This document shows, one piece after another, positions 1-13,136 of a DNA stretch of 64,000 nucleotides (position 1 is the first letter of the stretch; every line of letters begins with the position of its first letter). The stretch spans positions 10,250,501 through 10,314,500 of the forward strand of contig NC_051101.1 of assembly GCF_901709675.1 (NCBI RefSeq), in the 5' to 3' direction. The notes beneath the pieces were generated by a model. That model was not told the origin of the DNA. It did not search any database and worked only from the letters and a program-made list of their open reading frames with translations. Origin of the DNA: Syngnathus acus. Taxonomy: Eukaryota > Chordata > Actinopteri > Syngnathiformes > Syngnathidae. A program made the position numbers and the translations under genes.

Positions 1-1543
1 AACCAACAAACTGAAAAAAAAACACATAAATAAATAAATCAATAAAGAATGCTCGAAAAGTAGGAGGAGGAAGCATAGCTTATTTAAATACGAGAAAAAG
101 TTCTGCTGACGTCAATTTACATTTGAAACATTAATTTGACCCACATCTTCATTAGTCCTACATTTGCACGATTGGGGTCAGTCTGCACTTGTCCTGACCT
201 CACAATTGAAACGAGGACAAGAATATACACAATGTGTGCTAGTGTGTCTGCCGGGCCCTTCCTCATATGTGCCAGCTTCTGTTATGTAATCTTGTGTGGA
301 CAAGCAGACAGGCAGTGCGGGCGGGTTCCACTGCGAGAGGACCGGCAGCGGTGATTCGTTAATCTCGGGGTTAATCATTACCTGTGCTGTCGCAAACTTG
401 AAGGTTTGCTTTTTTTTTTTTTTTTTCCAATGCACCAAATAAGATGATTAGACGGTGTAATGTTGTTTTTACTCGGAGTCGTCTGGTATTTTTGCCCGCA
501 CACAATGCGTCTGGCGTCTCCTCCGTACACTTGATGTCATAATCTCCCCCCTGTGTGTCAACATTGTGCTTATTTTGTGCGTGTTGACTTTCCACAGTGG
601 TGAGTGTTATGTAATAGTATGATTGTAAGCTTCTGTGCTTGTACACCACAGGTATGGAAAAGAAGGGCGTGGTCAGAATGTCATTGTTGGAAATGGAGTG
701 GGGAGGATGTAAGACATGATACACGTTGTGGGCTAAAGTATTTTGGACAGTGACAATGGAATAAAATATGCTAATTTGATGTTTCAGTCTGAACACGGTT
801 GAAAATTCATTCAAGCAAACATTTTTTTTCAGCTTTCATCTTCTTTCTTCATGATAATAATTACTAAGAATTAATGAACCTATTACGTCTTTAGTTAAAG
901 TGAAACAGGTTTGTTATTTTCGTTATTTTTTTCCCCAAGCTGCGGCGCCTCTCGCAAATTCTCTGGCGCCCCCCCCAGGGGAAGCTTGGCTCACATTTCC
1001 AAAACCACGTCTAGCCCAACCCTTGATTAATTGTCCTTCGGTATTTGAGTCCACGTTTTGTAGCCTAGCAGTGATGAATTCCTGAAGTGAACAGAGGAGA
1101 GAAACATTCTGAAGGTAGTCTCCCAAGGAGGCTCTGTGATGAAAAATGAAGATACGCGCCGGTGTGTGTGTTTATTTGTGTTCATCGATCAGCGATGCAG
1201 CGGAGGGATTGTATTTCACTACTAGCTTGATGGATCTCAAATGCGCTGCTTTGTTATATCAGCTTTGCAGCCACGCTTTTACTAATTGCAGCTACCCACA
1301 GTGCAGTATTTCCATGCGTGTAGTAGATGCATGGCAGTCGTTTGGCAACCCGCGATGAGAGAGGGCGAGAGACGTGACACCCGCCCTCACCTCTTTCTTT
1401 GTCTCAGCTTATACTTGAGAAAGACTTAAGGATTGCATGGGGGATTTCTTCTGAGTCTAATAAGTGGGAAAGTCCTTCAAGCCCTGCTGTGCTTCGGATT
1501 CAGTTGTAGTTGGAGATGGGCATTTCCTTGTTCGACTATGGCA

Positions 1544-1955
1544 AGGGTGGTAAACTCTTTTTTTGTCGAGGGCCAGATACGGCCCCCGTGCCTTGAGTTT
1601 GACACCGATGGACTATAGTGACAATCCAGATGGATAAAAATACAAAAGGCTTTATGAAACCCATAATGAGGTGCATAGTTTCCCACATTACAAACTGATG
1701 GATAACTAGTTTTGAAATCAGAGACTAGTAAAAACTGTTCAAATCGTTTAAAAAGATGAATAGTAGTAAAAATTGCTAGCAATGACATTTTGTCATTTTA
1801 GTCATGACACAAAATCGATGCAAAATTTGTCTTGGCGGGCCGCATAAAATGATGTGGCGGGCCGTATCTGGCCCCCGTGCCTTGGGTTTGACACCTATGG
1901 ACTATGGTGACAATCCAGATTTAAAAAAAGGCTTTATGGAACCCATAATGACTCC
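1544..1955. repeat. hAT-like repeat ends with a local ~290-bp direct duplication
   Basis: A short element copy at about 1544-1604 carries both GGTGKTAAACTC-like and GAGTTTGACACC ends, a typical hAT/Charlie terminal motif. A second copy of the right half lies at 1836-1896. Both right ends are followed by the same unique-looking flank of about 60 bp (starting GGACTATRGTGACAATCCAG), at about 1611-1672 and 1902-1951. The shared flank shows that a genomic segment was duplicated locally, not that the element simply inserted twice. Confidence 0.55.
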
Positions 1956-4900
1956 GGCATGCATGTATTTATTACTTGCCGCAGTGTTGCCAAGCTGTGC
2001 CTTACTTTGTCAGGTAAGGTCATTTAAAGAACGCCTCACTTTCGAAGCTGTTAATTATGCACAAGTGCGGTTGACCATCACTTTGGAAGCGTGTTTACTT
2101 TTGACCTTATTAAAGGTCAAAAGATTTCTGCTAGATTTATCCTTTTCCTAGAGGTCGAATAATTCTTGTGATGCTAGACTGATTTTCATGGCGATACATT
2201 TAAGTCGATGAAAGAGACCCAGTGTTTTAATGTTTACTATTTGATGTCACTTCATACCCTGTGTTGACTATACTACGTGTATTTATGCACACAGCACAGG
2301 TATGCCCCAACATGTTTATATACATTAAATGCATATGATGTTTTTGCTGATGCGTCCATATTGCGGCCCCAAAGCGAGAGGCGAGCGTTTCAAGTAATTG
2401 AAGGTCAATATTTGCCCGAGTGTTCCCTCAGACAGCTTTCCTGGCTTTTGGTCTAGACGGAACACAGGGCTCCCTCTGTGCTTCAGTAAAATCAGAGGGC
2501 CTGTCATATTTTTGGTCTCGCTTTGCTAGACTGATCTGACTTCCCCAAGTTTACACCGTGAAAAAGCAGCGGTTACTCTGAGCGATATGGAAACTCCCTT
2601 TTCGTCAGATCACCCGAGGGAATCGGATTTGTTGCGGAACCGAGGCATGCGGCTGATCAAATTCATCTGACATTGCGGTTTGCCTGTCGTATTGGTTGAT
2701 AGAGGAAATATGGAATAATTGACTAAAATGGGTCTGCAGATTTACATTAATTACATTAATCGTTATAATCGCCTCTTCGATTTGAGTCCTTCGAGATATG
2801 AGCCGTTGCTAGGATGATTTTTGTGCTTTGAATTGGAAGCAAAAAATTGTAATTACTGGATAGCAGCATGGAATTTTATAACAAGAAACAGTTTGTTCAG
2901 ATGATAGTGAATAATTATTCAAAAAAGAGAATAACTTGATTTTTGAATTGAATAATTTTTGAATAATTATTAAAAAAAAAAGGCTATTTGGTTATTTAAA
3001 GATATTTATTATCACACCTGATATTATTCTTACACTTGAGATTCACTAGTAAACTAAACGTAAAACAATTTAATGTTTCAAATAGTACACTACTGTGAAG
3101 GACTATATTTGATGATCAATAATGCTTTGCTAATTTTTCGGTTGGTGTTTTGTAGGGGCCTGGAATGGATCGTTGGCATTTCCATTCGTTCCAATGGGCA
3201 AAGATGTTTTGAAACGCGAATGATTTGAGGTAAGTCACGAAATGGAATGGATTATCACATTGTGATATTATTCATGTCTGTAGTCACTTTGCACTTTCAG
3301 CATTTAATCATTAGCTTGGCTCATAACATTGTCTATAAATGGGGTACTTAAAGAGTCTAGAATTATTTTGCACTTTTCAAAAGACTCTTCTTTGTTTTTA
3401 TCAAGACATACTTCAGTACTATAATTTGCTTTCAAACAAAAAACATTTAGTTGTGGAAAAAAAGGTCAAATCCATCATAAAACTTTTTTCATCATTTTAA
3501 ACAGTTTTCAGTTTAGCTTTCAAATGTTATTTTTTGTGCTTGACGGATTTCATTGCTCCGTCAACGGCTGAACAAAGGGCCTTTCCTGTGTGTCAATGTC
3601 ACAAGTTTATTCTCAGAGTTCAACAACAGCATGCAGTAGTGAATCACTGCAACATCACTGAGTAATAATCTGTCACATTGTGGTCACACTCTTCTGAAGA
3701 TGAATCAGGTGCAGGTTCTTCCGAGCAGGAATCTCTTTAACCGCTCGGCCATACATTGCCCCATCCACCACAATGATTACAAAAATGTTTCTCAGTGGCA
3801 TGAAGACACAATATCCCCCCCCCCCCTCTTTAGCAAAACCCCCAGAGTTGCTGACACAGACTCACCCATTGTGTAATTGAGAAAATAAACAGATGATGGG
3901 GAGGAAAGGAAAAAAAAAAAGCATGTGGTGCCTGTCATAGGACTATGTGTTTGTCCTTGGCTGCAGGACATCCAAGTCAGTTTTCATCACCATTTGAAAA
4001 GATGGATGGGGTGGGAGAGATTGGAGGTGAGTGGGTGGTTGGAGAGTCAAAGTTGGCAAAATATTAGGTACCAACTCCAACATATCAGCCTGTGTACATT
4101 TTCTGGACAGGCTGTAGAAAATGAGCTTTGATTATGAATATTTTGGTCATGTGGAATTTGTATCAGGGTTTCAGGCAGCCAGGAAAGGGTGCAAATGTCC
4201 TTTCATAGGCGCTGTACATAAAAAAACAAAAAAACATTCACTGCTAACCTTTGACGTTAACATTAGCATTCCTCATGCTATTAAAATGGCTTTTTTAAAG
4301 CTATATTAAAATAATAAAATAGCATTTCTCAGGCTATTAAAATGTCATAAGTATATGAAAGAAAGATTAATAACGGTGTGAAAAAAATAAAGTTTCATTC
4401 ATTCATTCATTCGTCGTCTATGGCAGTGAATGATGATCATTAAAAAAAAAAAAAAAAAAGAGGCAACTTTACATTTTGCAGGCAGGCTTTTTAAATATCT
4501 GAAAAAAGGACAAAGGAAAGAAAACGGCGCTAACATCGAAGGTGTTTTCTATTATGTAAGCTTCCAGTCAGCAGTCCTGTTGTTTGCATCCAGGTAGTCC
4601 CAGAGTTTTGCACAGTCAGCAACAAGAAGGAGCAACCCCAGCTAGGTCACCGCAGAGTTTGAATATTCATCACTTGTGCCGCGTTTGTCCTCCAAGGAAA
4701 CGTTTGCCCTGGCACTTGGCCATAAATGAGAAATAAAGGCATTCTGCTTGTATCGTTAGACGAATAAAGTCGGACAAAAGCGTCCGGGGGGAAATTACGA
4801 TCTGCTTCACCCCCCCTTCTTGGATTCCTAACTAGGTGCTATCTGTGTAGCTTATAGGTCTTCTTGGAGAAGCTGAAGCAGCATGGCTGGTTTTCCACTC

Positions 4901-7256
4901 ACTGCCACTGAGTAGGTGTCCATTTACAGCGGGAGTGCCTAAATTACACAGAAGAGGGAGATGAAGAGAAATAGGCCCGACGAGTAAAAGCTCGAGAGTT
5001 CGAAGAGGTGGGTTGGCGGGTTACTCGCTTTCCAAATCCATCTTCTCTGGAAGCATGTGAGAAAGTTGCCCAGTTTGAAATGGGGGGGTGGGGGGAACGG
5101 TTCTAGTGTTTTAATGCTAGCTTGATTAAATGAAACTTTTGTCTGTTTCGGTTCGACTCATCGTGGTTTGTCGTTTCCTCTTTAGCCGCGGGATAGGTAG
5201 TGCGAAAATATAAAACACACAAACAAGACAGGATTCTCCTGTATTTACTTCTCGGCATGTGACTGCTGGCAAGAAGACAAAGTTAATCCAGACGAGGAAA
5301 AGGAGATTTTTCTCTTTACTGGAAAATAAAAAAAAAAACTGGGTAGGCTTGTTAATGTTTGGGATTCTCTGTGATCGCATCACATTTTTGTTTTCTCCCT
5401 TGGCTTTGGCTTTTGGTGCCATTCTGGGTGGGAATTCATGAGACAAGTGCTTATAAGAGGATCCTGAACATTTTGTTCTGTTTGTTTCACAAGTGCAGCC
5501 ACATTTTATTTATTTTTTTAGAAGCTGCACTTTTCTATGCTGAGCTTGTGCTAATGTTCCCTCCCGCCAACTTTTCTAATTCACACTTTATTGCTTTTCT
5601 GTGCAACAGCAGTGTGATCAGATTATCCTCCGAGCGTGTTTTGTCACAGCGTTGCATCGCTTTCCGCGTTGTCATCGCCACAGTCGACTCGGCTGTCAAA
5701 CGTGCCTTTATGACTATTCGCAAATGTGCCTCTCCTCAGAAGCCGACATCGCAATGCAAGTAGGAGGCCGGCTATTTATGTATCCAACACCAGTCATCTT
5801 TTAAGTATTCCCATTTTGACTGTCATTCCGTTTTGGCTGCGGCTGCATCCAAATGACTTCAGTGTGTTTTGTTCACTTTTCGGTGACGTACTGTAGGGAA
5901 ATATTTAGCAATAATTCAATGAGTTTTTTCGTACAGAAGGAAAGAGATGTGCAGACTAGTCAGTTGTGACACTTATTGTATGGACTGTATAGTATAAGTG
6001 GTGCTAAAAGTATGCTAAGCATTTTATGTTGCCTTGTTGGACTGAGGAATCCCAAAACAATATTGGTGGACCACAAGGCTTCCCGAGTTTAAAAAAAAAA
6101 AAGCAGCAAAGTATATAAAGTGTATAAATATTTTTACATTTCTTTGTATTGTTTTTTTTTTATAAAATTTTTAGCATCATAGGATTCTTTTATTGAAATT
6201 TCTATTGAATAATAATACGAACAGATGAGGAAATGTTTTGCTTCAGCAAGTCTGATATTAATAGATCAAAATTGAACAGTAAAATTGTGATTTTTTTTTT
6301 TAACGTTAAACAGTAATGCAAAACGTTAATGACATTTCCGCTTTTACCAAACGTCCCCTCACAGATGTTCCATTTCTGTGGCCACATTTTAATTTACATC
6401 CTGGTCATGGGCTGACAGGAAATATTTTTGCCTGCACTGTTTTTTTTACATTTTGGCTTTATTGACACATTCTCGGACATCTCTTTCCATAAACAGCAAA
6501 GGCCCTGATGCGATTTAATGGCAAACTGTTGACATTTGCCAGACCACAATGAATAAAGTTAAAACTGCTGGCAGGAAGAAGTGGGTTTATTTGCTTAAAC
6601 TGCAAATTGCACTATTTGTGTTTCTGCTTGTTATCAGTGTAAGTGTTCATATATTAATATTTGTGTAAGACTTACAGTATGTGGATGTAAAATCCAGATA
6701 GTGCTCACTGTGAGTCTTGGCAGACATTTTGCCATCCAAACGAAAAGCATTTATTTATGTCTTCAACAACATGTGGCTGGCATAGATAGAATAACAAAAT
6801 TGTTTTAATAATGTAAATGATAACAAAAGTAATTGGTAATAATGACGTTGTGAACCAACGCGCACACCGAAGCCAAAGTGTGTGCGTGTTTTTTGTGTAA
6901 CAACATTTACAGTACATAGAAATGGACCCCCACCTTGAGTCAAACATACATCACATGGCAGCCATACTGGGTGTGGCAATGTCTAAAGATGCTCAGTTTA
7001 CTTGCACATGGATATGTCGCAATCATTTTACACTCCGAACTCGTGAAATTATTTGGGCACCTAACATTATTTTTAGGACAATTTGTGATAGGCGTTTATA
7101 GATTAGATTGGATAAAAAAACTCAACACTAGTATTTCTTAAACACAAAAGTATAGCTACCATGATATAATAAACTAAGCATCCAGTTTAAAAAAATTAAT
7201 ATTTTTAGAGATCCATGCCTTGAGTAAGGGGACACAAGCATCTTGGTGGGCGGGGA

Positions 7257-7294
7257 CAGTCCCATATGCCCCGCCCAGTCCCATATGCCCCGCC
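7257..7294. repeat. Two tandem copies of a 19-bp GC-rich unit
   Basis: The unit CAGTCCCATATGCCCCGCC occurs twice head to tail without a mismatch (7257-7275 and 7276-7294). Each copy ends in a CCCCGCC box, which on the other strand is a GC-box (Sp/KLF-like) sequence. No gene start is visible nearby, so a regulatory role is only a possibility. Confidence 0.7.
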
Positions 7295-8587
7295 CCCTGA
7301 TGATTGGTATTTTGAGTATAGTGGCTTATTGTCACCTGACATAGTTCGATTATCTCATTGGAAATGACCCAAGTAGTGTTAACTAAGCGTCTGCTGCTGA
7401 TTATTTACTCTCTCCGCACTAAGGAGGTCAATTTACCTCATCTTGGAAAGTGTGTAGAAGCAAATTGCTTCCCAGAGTGAACAATGCGACTGCTGGAATA
7501 TCAAATAACCAATTGCTCAGTTGCATCGTGTCCTTACAGTAAAAGCTTGTGACGATGCAGTTCGCCGATACGAGGCATGCATAGCCGAGCGAGGTGTAAC
7601 AGGAAATCAATGGCCCTCGCCACCTCGACTACATCAATGCACTGTCTCGCATTGTCCTCACACTGCACTTCTTAGAACGCCATCCCTATTTTCAGAACTT
7701 TGCTTAGAAGCAATCCGACGACATTGCGACGACGGTGATGATGCCGTTCAGAGGAGGCGCGCCCACAGGGAGGTGCGGTGGCGGGTCGGCAGAAGAGTCG
7801 AGTTTCTCCTCGCTGTGGTTTTATGTCGTGACGACAGCTGCAGGAATGCACCGCTAATTCCCCCTAACCGGGTCATGTGGCCCTCGGGGCCTTCTGGCTC
7901 GGTAATTGCCTCGGGAGATTCCGACAATGTCTGATGATGATGTCATTCATGTTTATGCACAATAGGATTGTGGCAGTGCGTGTTTCCAAGACGGCGTCGA
8001 CTTTTTAAGGGGCGTGGCCACCAATGGGCTGTCTAGTAAGCCAAAAGTGGGCCAGTTGGTTGTAGAGTTTGAAGTCCAGTTTGAAATAAAATTAAAAGTC
8101 ACGAATGTGTGTCGTATCAGAAGTACCTATTTGAAAAATAATCACAACTGAACTTGTTTGTTTTGTTTACCTTTGTTACCAAGCAGCAGATAGCGATGAT
8201 GATCGTAATCCACTTTGTTTTTACAGTGGGATTTGTTTGTTATTCTTTTGTTACTGTCAAGTTTCACGCGATGCTTTTACATGTTCGTTCGCATCCTGCC
8301 TTGAGTGAGTTTTATCGTTGATCTGAGTGGGTGAGGTATTTTGCAATGCAATCCGGAGTCAATCTCATTTTTTGTTACCGGACATGTTGTGGGCACGGTT
8401 TCAGTCTCAGAGGGCCGTTGTGAGATATAAGTACATAATCGCCATAATCATATAAATACATGTACGTAGATGATAATAATGATGATTAGATTGTCAAGGA
8501 AACCAGGAAACGGATTTTTTTCAATTTTTATTTAAAAAACAAACAAACTATTAAACCAAATTTAAAATGGAAAAATGGGGGAGAAAA

Positions 8588-8709
8588 AATCCATATTTAA
8601 AAAAAAATTCCCATTTAATTTAAGACATAAAATAAAAAAATCCACATTTAAAAAAAATTCCCATTTAATTTAAGAGACATAATATTAAAAATCCACATTT
8701 AAAAAAAAG
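8588..8709. repeat. AT-rich tandem repeat, ~52-bp unit, about 2.3 copies
   Basis: Units begin with AATCCAYATTTAAAAAAA, continue with a CCCATTTAATTTAAG core and recur at about 8588, 8640 and 8690. The copies differ by small indels in the A tracts. No coding potential. Confidence 0.75.
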
Positions 8710-10998
8710 AAAAACCCTTTACCAACAAATGCTTTGAGATGCACCTCAATAAAACCGTTTTCCTAATCCCATGCAGTATTTTCACCCATCCTGTTACTTT
8801 CAAAAAAATGCTTTCCAACTCTCAAATATTCACACACACCTCCGCATTTTATGAGCAGGGGAGATTTGGCCCAGAGTGTCGATATACGTGCGGTATCGAA
8901 GTCGAAGAGAAGCTGACTGTGCGCTGTCCTTTGAGTGTCTGCTGCAGTGTAGCATGGAGCAGAAAGGCCAGCGGGGCACACGTAGGCGACGTGAGTGTAA
9001 ACTGGCTGAATGGAGCGGTTTGTCACAGAGGGTAAGCCATGACTCGGGCGGACTTGGCCTTGAGGAAATCAGAAGCCCCGCCTCCTCCGGGATCTGTTGA
9101 TACATTCTGCAGCCCGGTCGGTCGCTGTTAAACGTAGCTCGGGCCGAGCTTCCACCTGTTGACTCTTTGCCGTGTTTGTGTGGGCGCTGCTAAAAAGCAC
9201 CAGCAACTTGACAGGTCCAGTTAAGGTGGTTGCGAGATGACTACGATTTGGAGCTAAGGTCATGCAAAGTGCCGCAGCAGCGCACGTGTTTCCTCTTGTA
9301 CCTTGGCGCAGCTGCACAAAAAGGAAGTGGCACTGAGGAAAAAGTCATGTCATTTTCAAATCAATTGTTTTCTTTGTTGAGCGAAATAGTGCTTCACTTG
9401 ATTGACTGCCATGCAAGCATTGTGAATTCAGTTTGCACTTCGTGATGGTGGGAATGATTCTTTCTATCTAGTTTCACCTAATAGGTGTCAGGATTTGTGT
9501 CATATTAATGCAGACCATCATCGAGGAGCACCGTAACTGAGAGGATGAATTTAAAACAGCCCACAGTGAACTTGTGTGGGTGAAGAAAAAAAAAAAAAAG
9601 TGACAATCTGAAATCATTACGTTTTGTAAATGGGTAGGCTGAAATAGTAAAAGGCAGTTGGGTTAAAAAAAAAAAAAATGGAACAGAGGGTGGTCACTCT
9701 CTCACTCTTTGGCTATATCAGATATCGCATCTGCTGAGGACACAAATCGATCGGCATTAACAAAAGAGGAGCCGGCTCCACTCCATTAGCTGGCAGCTTG
9801 GTTGCACGTGTAACCTCCAACCTCACCGAGTGTTACAGCTCACTTCATCATTTTATGGTTTGCATTCTCAGAACAGTTTGTTTTGGGATGCCGATCGACC
9901 TTTAGGTTATTTCAGATCCTTTATAATGTCTCATTGCCAGTTAATGGTGATTTCATCTATTTCCAGTAAATGTAAAATATAAAGTCCCAGTGGTCAAAAT
10001 ATTAAAATCCCCAAATTGACACGAGTCTGCTGCTTGAGATACAAATGGCTTTTTCTTCCTGTTATTTTCCCAAACGCAGTTTGAGTAATAGCACGGCAGC
10101 TTTTGTACACTCGGTGGGTTCCCTCTTTAAATAGATCGCGTTTCTGTCACAACACCGCACGCATATGGACACAGCATGTCGATTTACCGGAATCTACCAC
10201 ACTCTGAAATAATCTGACCTCACAACTCAACAGAGACGTCCGTATGAGTCATATTTGCACATTTTGTTGTCCGTGTGTAATTTAAGGCACAAACGTCTCC
10301 AAAATGTTACGTCGGTTTTGACTAAATGAGTTAACCGCTCATTTTGTCCAAAATGACAACCACTATTATGTGAGCCAGGATGAAAAATGAGTTTGATACC
10401 TCTGGTCTAATACAAACAGGACAAGGCGACGACAGATGGGTGAAGGTCCCTCACTGGGAGGGTTCTGTATTGAAGGTGCGGTGTCGGCAAAGGATGACAA
10501 TGAGCACATTCACTTCCGATACAATACCGACAAAGTATCGCATCAAGGCGGCACGAGGGCACAAACAACGCTCTCATTGAGTCGACCCGGAACAAATTTG
10601 AGGAACCAAGGAATCAAACCGTAAAGGGCAGATGCTTAAGAGGGAAAGTAACATTGGGCAAGAGCTGAAGAATTTAGAGGAATAACCAAATCGCGAATTC
10701 ATTATGTTGTCATTTTTATCAAGGTCCTCTTCCAAATTTGTCATGTAACACAGGCAATAAATAAATATGTGAATGAAAGTATTTTTTTTTATGGGTTAAA
10801 CGATTTGAAAATAATTTCCTCCTGAATATTTAAAATGCAATTATTTTTTCAAGGTCGTCTTCCCGTGTATTTTCACAAACATATTCAAACCTTTGTTCGT
10901 ATGAACTATTCTTTACACATAAATGTTTGGTATTACAGGTTAGGTTTATGCTGGGAAAATAAATTATAAATCAGACTACAAGTACGTGTGTCTATGTA

Positions 10999-11004
10999 AT
11001 ATAT

Positions 11005-11043
<39 letters not shown>
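10999..11043. repeat. (TA)n microsatellite
   Basis: A nearly pure TA dinucleotide run of about 40 bp, preceded by imperfect ATATTATATT. It is a simple repeat likely to vary in length between individuals. Confidence 0.9.
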
Positions 11044-11046
<3 letters not shown>

Positions 11047-11360
11047 ATTGTTCCACCCATACGGATTTTGATGAAGCAAGCGGGCAAAAGAACGGTCATT
11101 AGGCAGCTCCTTGTTTGTGACTCATCCCGTCAACCCACCAGGCGAGGCGACCATGTGTTGCCGGCCTGTGTAGTGCGCCTCTGTGTTCTCTCCCGCCTCC
11201 TCTCTGATAAGCCCGTTCTATGTGGCGGCTCGTCGCTCTGCGAGCGTGTTTATTTTAGAGCCTGTGAGTCACACTTCCTGTACTCTGCCAGTGAGGCAAC
11301 GCTCTATGGAACAGCAGGAGCCGCGTTCATTCTCAATTCTCTGCTTTCTCTGTCCACGTC

Positions 11361-11386
11361 TCGCTCGCTCGCTCGCTCGCTCGCTC
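11361..11386. repeat. (TCGC)n tetranucleotide repeat
   Basis: A run of about six TCGC units (equivalently GCTC) inside the more CpG-rich stretch at 11.1-11.5 kb. It is notable because CpG-containing microsatellites are rare in methylated vertebrate DNA outside promoters. Confidence 0.85.
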
Positions 11387-12129
11387 TCGTTGATAGGCCC
11401 GGCCTCGCTGCTGCGTAATGCGGGGGCTCGCTTGAATGGATGACACTCTGGAATTCATTTACAGATCCGCCGCTCCGGCGGGAACTGGAAGATATACGTA
11501 AATGACACATGTAGGCATAGGGTTCATCACTCAAGTAGACTTCTTTTTTTTTTCCCCCCACCGACCTCTATGATGATCTCAATAACATATTAGAACCTTC
11601 CGATTTTTAAAATTCCTCCATGCCAAGAAAGTCAGCAGAATTGTTTACATAGGATTGGAATTTTTCCAACGGTAGTCGGACTTTTACAAAGTCAAAGAAT
11701 GTCAGATAAAGGTGTTTACTTGCATTTTAAAAGTCGGGTTTTCCCAAACGTACAGATCCAGTCAAGCTCTGTTCTCCACTGCCCTGCGTACGTCACAAAC
11801 CAGATGGCACATTTGAACATTTACAAGTGGAAATAATAACAGATGTGTCCCGTAGGGAAACACAGCAGAACCCGTATTGCTTAGTCGAAACGTATTTTTT
11901 TGTAGTATCGTTTTTGCCGCGGCCATCAATGTTTGTGCAAGTTCAAGAAAAGACGACAGATCTTGTCGCAGCGTGTGTGCTTTTTTTCTTACGCCTTTCT
12001 GCTATGCCACCTCAAGAATGTGTTTGCAAGCGATAACCACGATTTTTTACTGTAAGAATATCAATTGCTCTCGATTTCCTACGCGCCTTTCCACCGTCCT
12101 CTCCGAACGTTATACAGTACAGTGGGAAC

Positions 12130-12328
12130 ATTCATTTGTGTGTGTGTCCCCCCCCCCCCCTCCCTCCTCCTCTCCATCACTCTGTTTTTACCTCACCCCC
12201 ACCCTCTCTGCTCTCTCGGCAACACACCCACTCAAGCAGTCATATCCGCTCTCACTCGCTGGCTCTCCATGCTTGTCTCCCAGAGCCTGTGAAGCGTCTC
12301 TGAGGGGGAAGACCAGACTGCTCTGTCA
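12130..12328 (+). promoter_or_regulatory. Candidate untranslated first exon/promoter of hivep3
   Basis: The segment is pyrimidine-rich (C tract, CTCTCT) followed by more mixed sequence, and ends in a consensus donor CTGTCAG|GTAATC at 12328/12329. No good acceptor precedes it, as expected for a first exon. It contains no conserved reading frame. Assignment to hivep3 rests only on position and strand. It could equally be a chance donor. Confidence 0.2.
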
Positions 12329-13074
12329 GGTAATCTCAAGTCTGTCTGTCTGTCTGCCTGTCTGTCTCTTCTCCGAGACATCCTCCCCTTTTCGTCTGTC
12401 TCATTTCATCCTCTTCCTCCGAATGCTCAGTATCGCGTCACTTTTTGTTGGTTGTTGTTTGACACTACCTGTCAGATAAGTTAATGACTAATTTCGGAAA
12501 TTGCTCGCAACTGTTGGTGACGCTCATATCAAGGGATTTTTTTTTTAATCTTTGTTAAGGGAAGGATTTTGGTCATGTGTTTCTATTCGTGTGTGTGTGT
12601 CTGTTACAAGATTACACAAAAACGACTTCACTGAATTTATCAACTTAGCAGAGGGGTGTGATATTGACCGAAGGAGAACTCATAAAATTTTGATGAACAT
12701 GCTAGATTTTTCTTTTTTTTTTCTTCATTTCGCATTTATAGTGGTCAGATCACCATTCCATCCTTTTTTAACTTTATTATTTGGCAGTTAGCTAAGCCAT
12801 ATGGAATGTACATTCTGCCACCAACAGGATTGGAGGGAATAGCTTCAAAGTCACTTTCTCCAGCTTAGCCATTAATGACTTAAATAGAGATGAATGGGTG
12901 GATATTATTACACGCAACACACAACCGGAAACAGTTCAACAATTTTCTATTTATTTGAAATTGGGATTGTAAGCAACAAAAATTAGCAATATCTCACTGT
13001 TATTAAAAGGAAAGACAATTTAGAGTTTTGGTATCTTAACAAGAAACATTGAGTTGACACATTATTTTGCTTTT

Positions 13075-13136
13075 GCGGGCCACATAAAATGATGCGACGG
13101 GCCTTATCTGGCCCCCGGGCCTTGGGTTTGATACCT
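13075..13136. repeat. hAT-like repeat, right end
   Basis: This carries the same right-end block as the copies at 1.8 kb and 20.7 kb: GGGCCACATAAAATGATG, then a GGCCCCCGGGCCTTGGGTTTGA terminus in degenerate form. The left end is not clearly recognisable in the AT-rich sequence upstream. Confidence 0.6.

Noticed and set aside
107-114. Full CRE (TGACGTCA) near the left edge
   Set aside because: An isolated 8-mer with no visible promoter or gene start within reach. It cannot be assigned.
3733-3760. tRNA-Ser/Leu-like A box on the minus strand (TGGCCGAGCGGTTAA)
   Set aside because: Only the D-arm/A-box part matches. No B box (GGTTCGAATCC), acceptor stem pairing or terminator follows, so it is at most a fragment of a tRNA-derived repeat or chance.
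12337-12368. (GTCT)n run as a CRISPR-like or functional tandem array
   Set aside because: A plain tetranucleotide simple repeat; no spacers or conserved units. CRISPR arrays are not expected in this genome.
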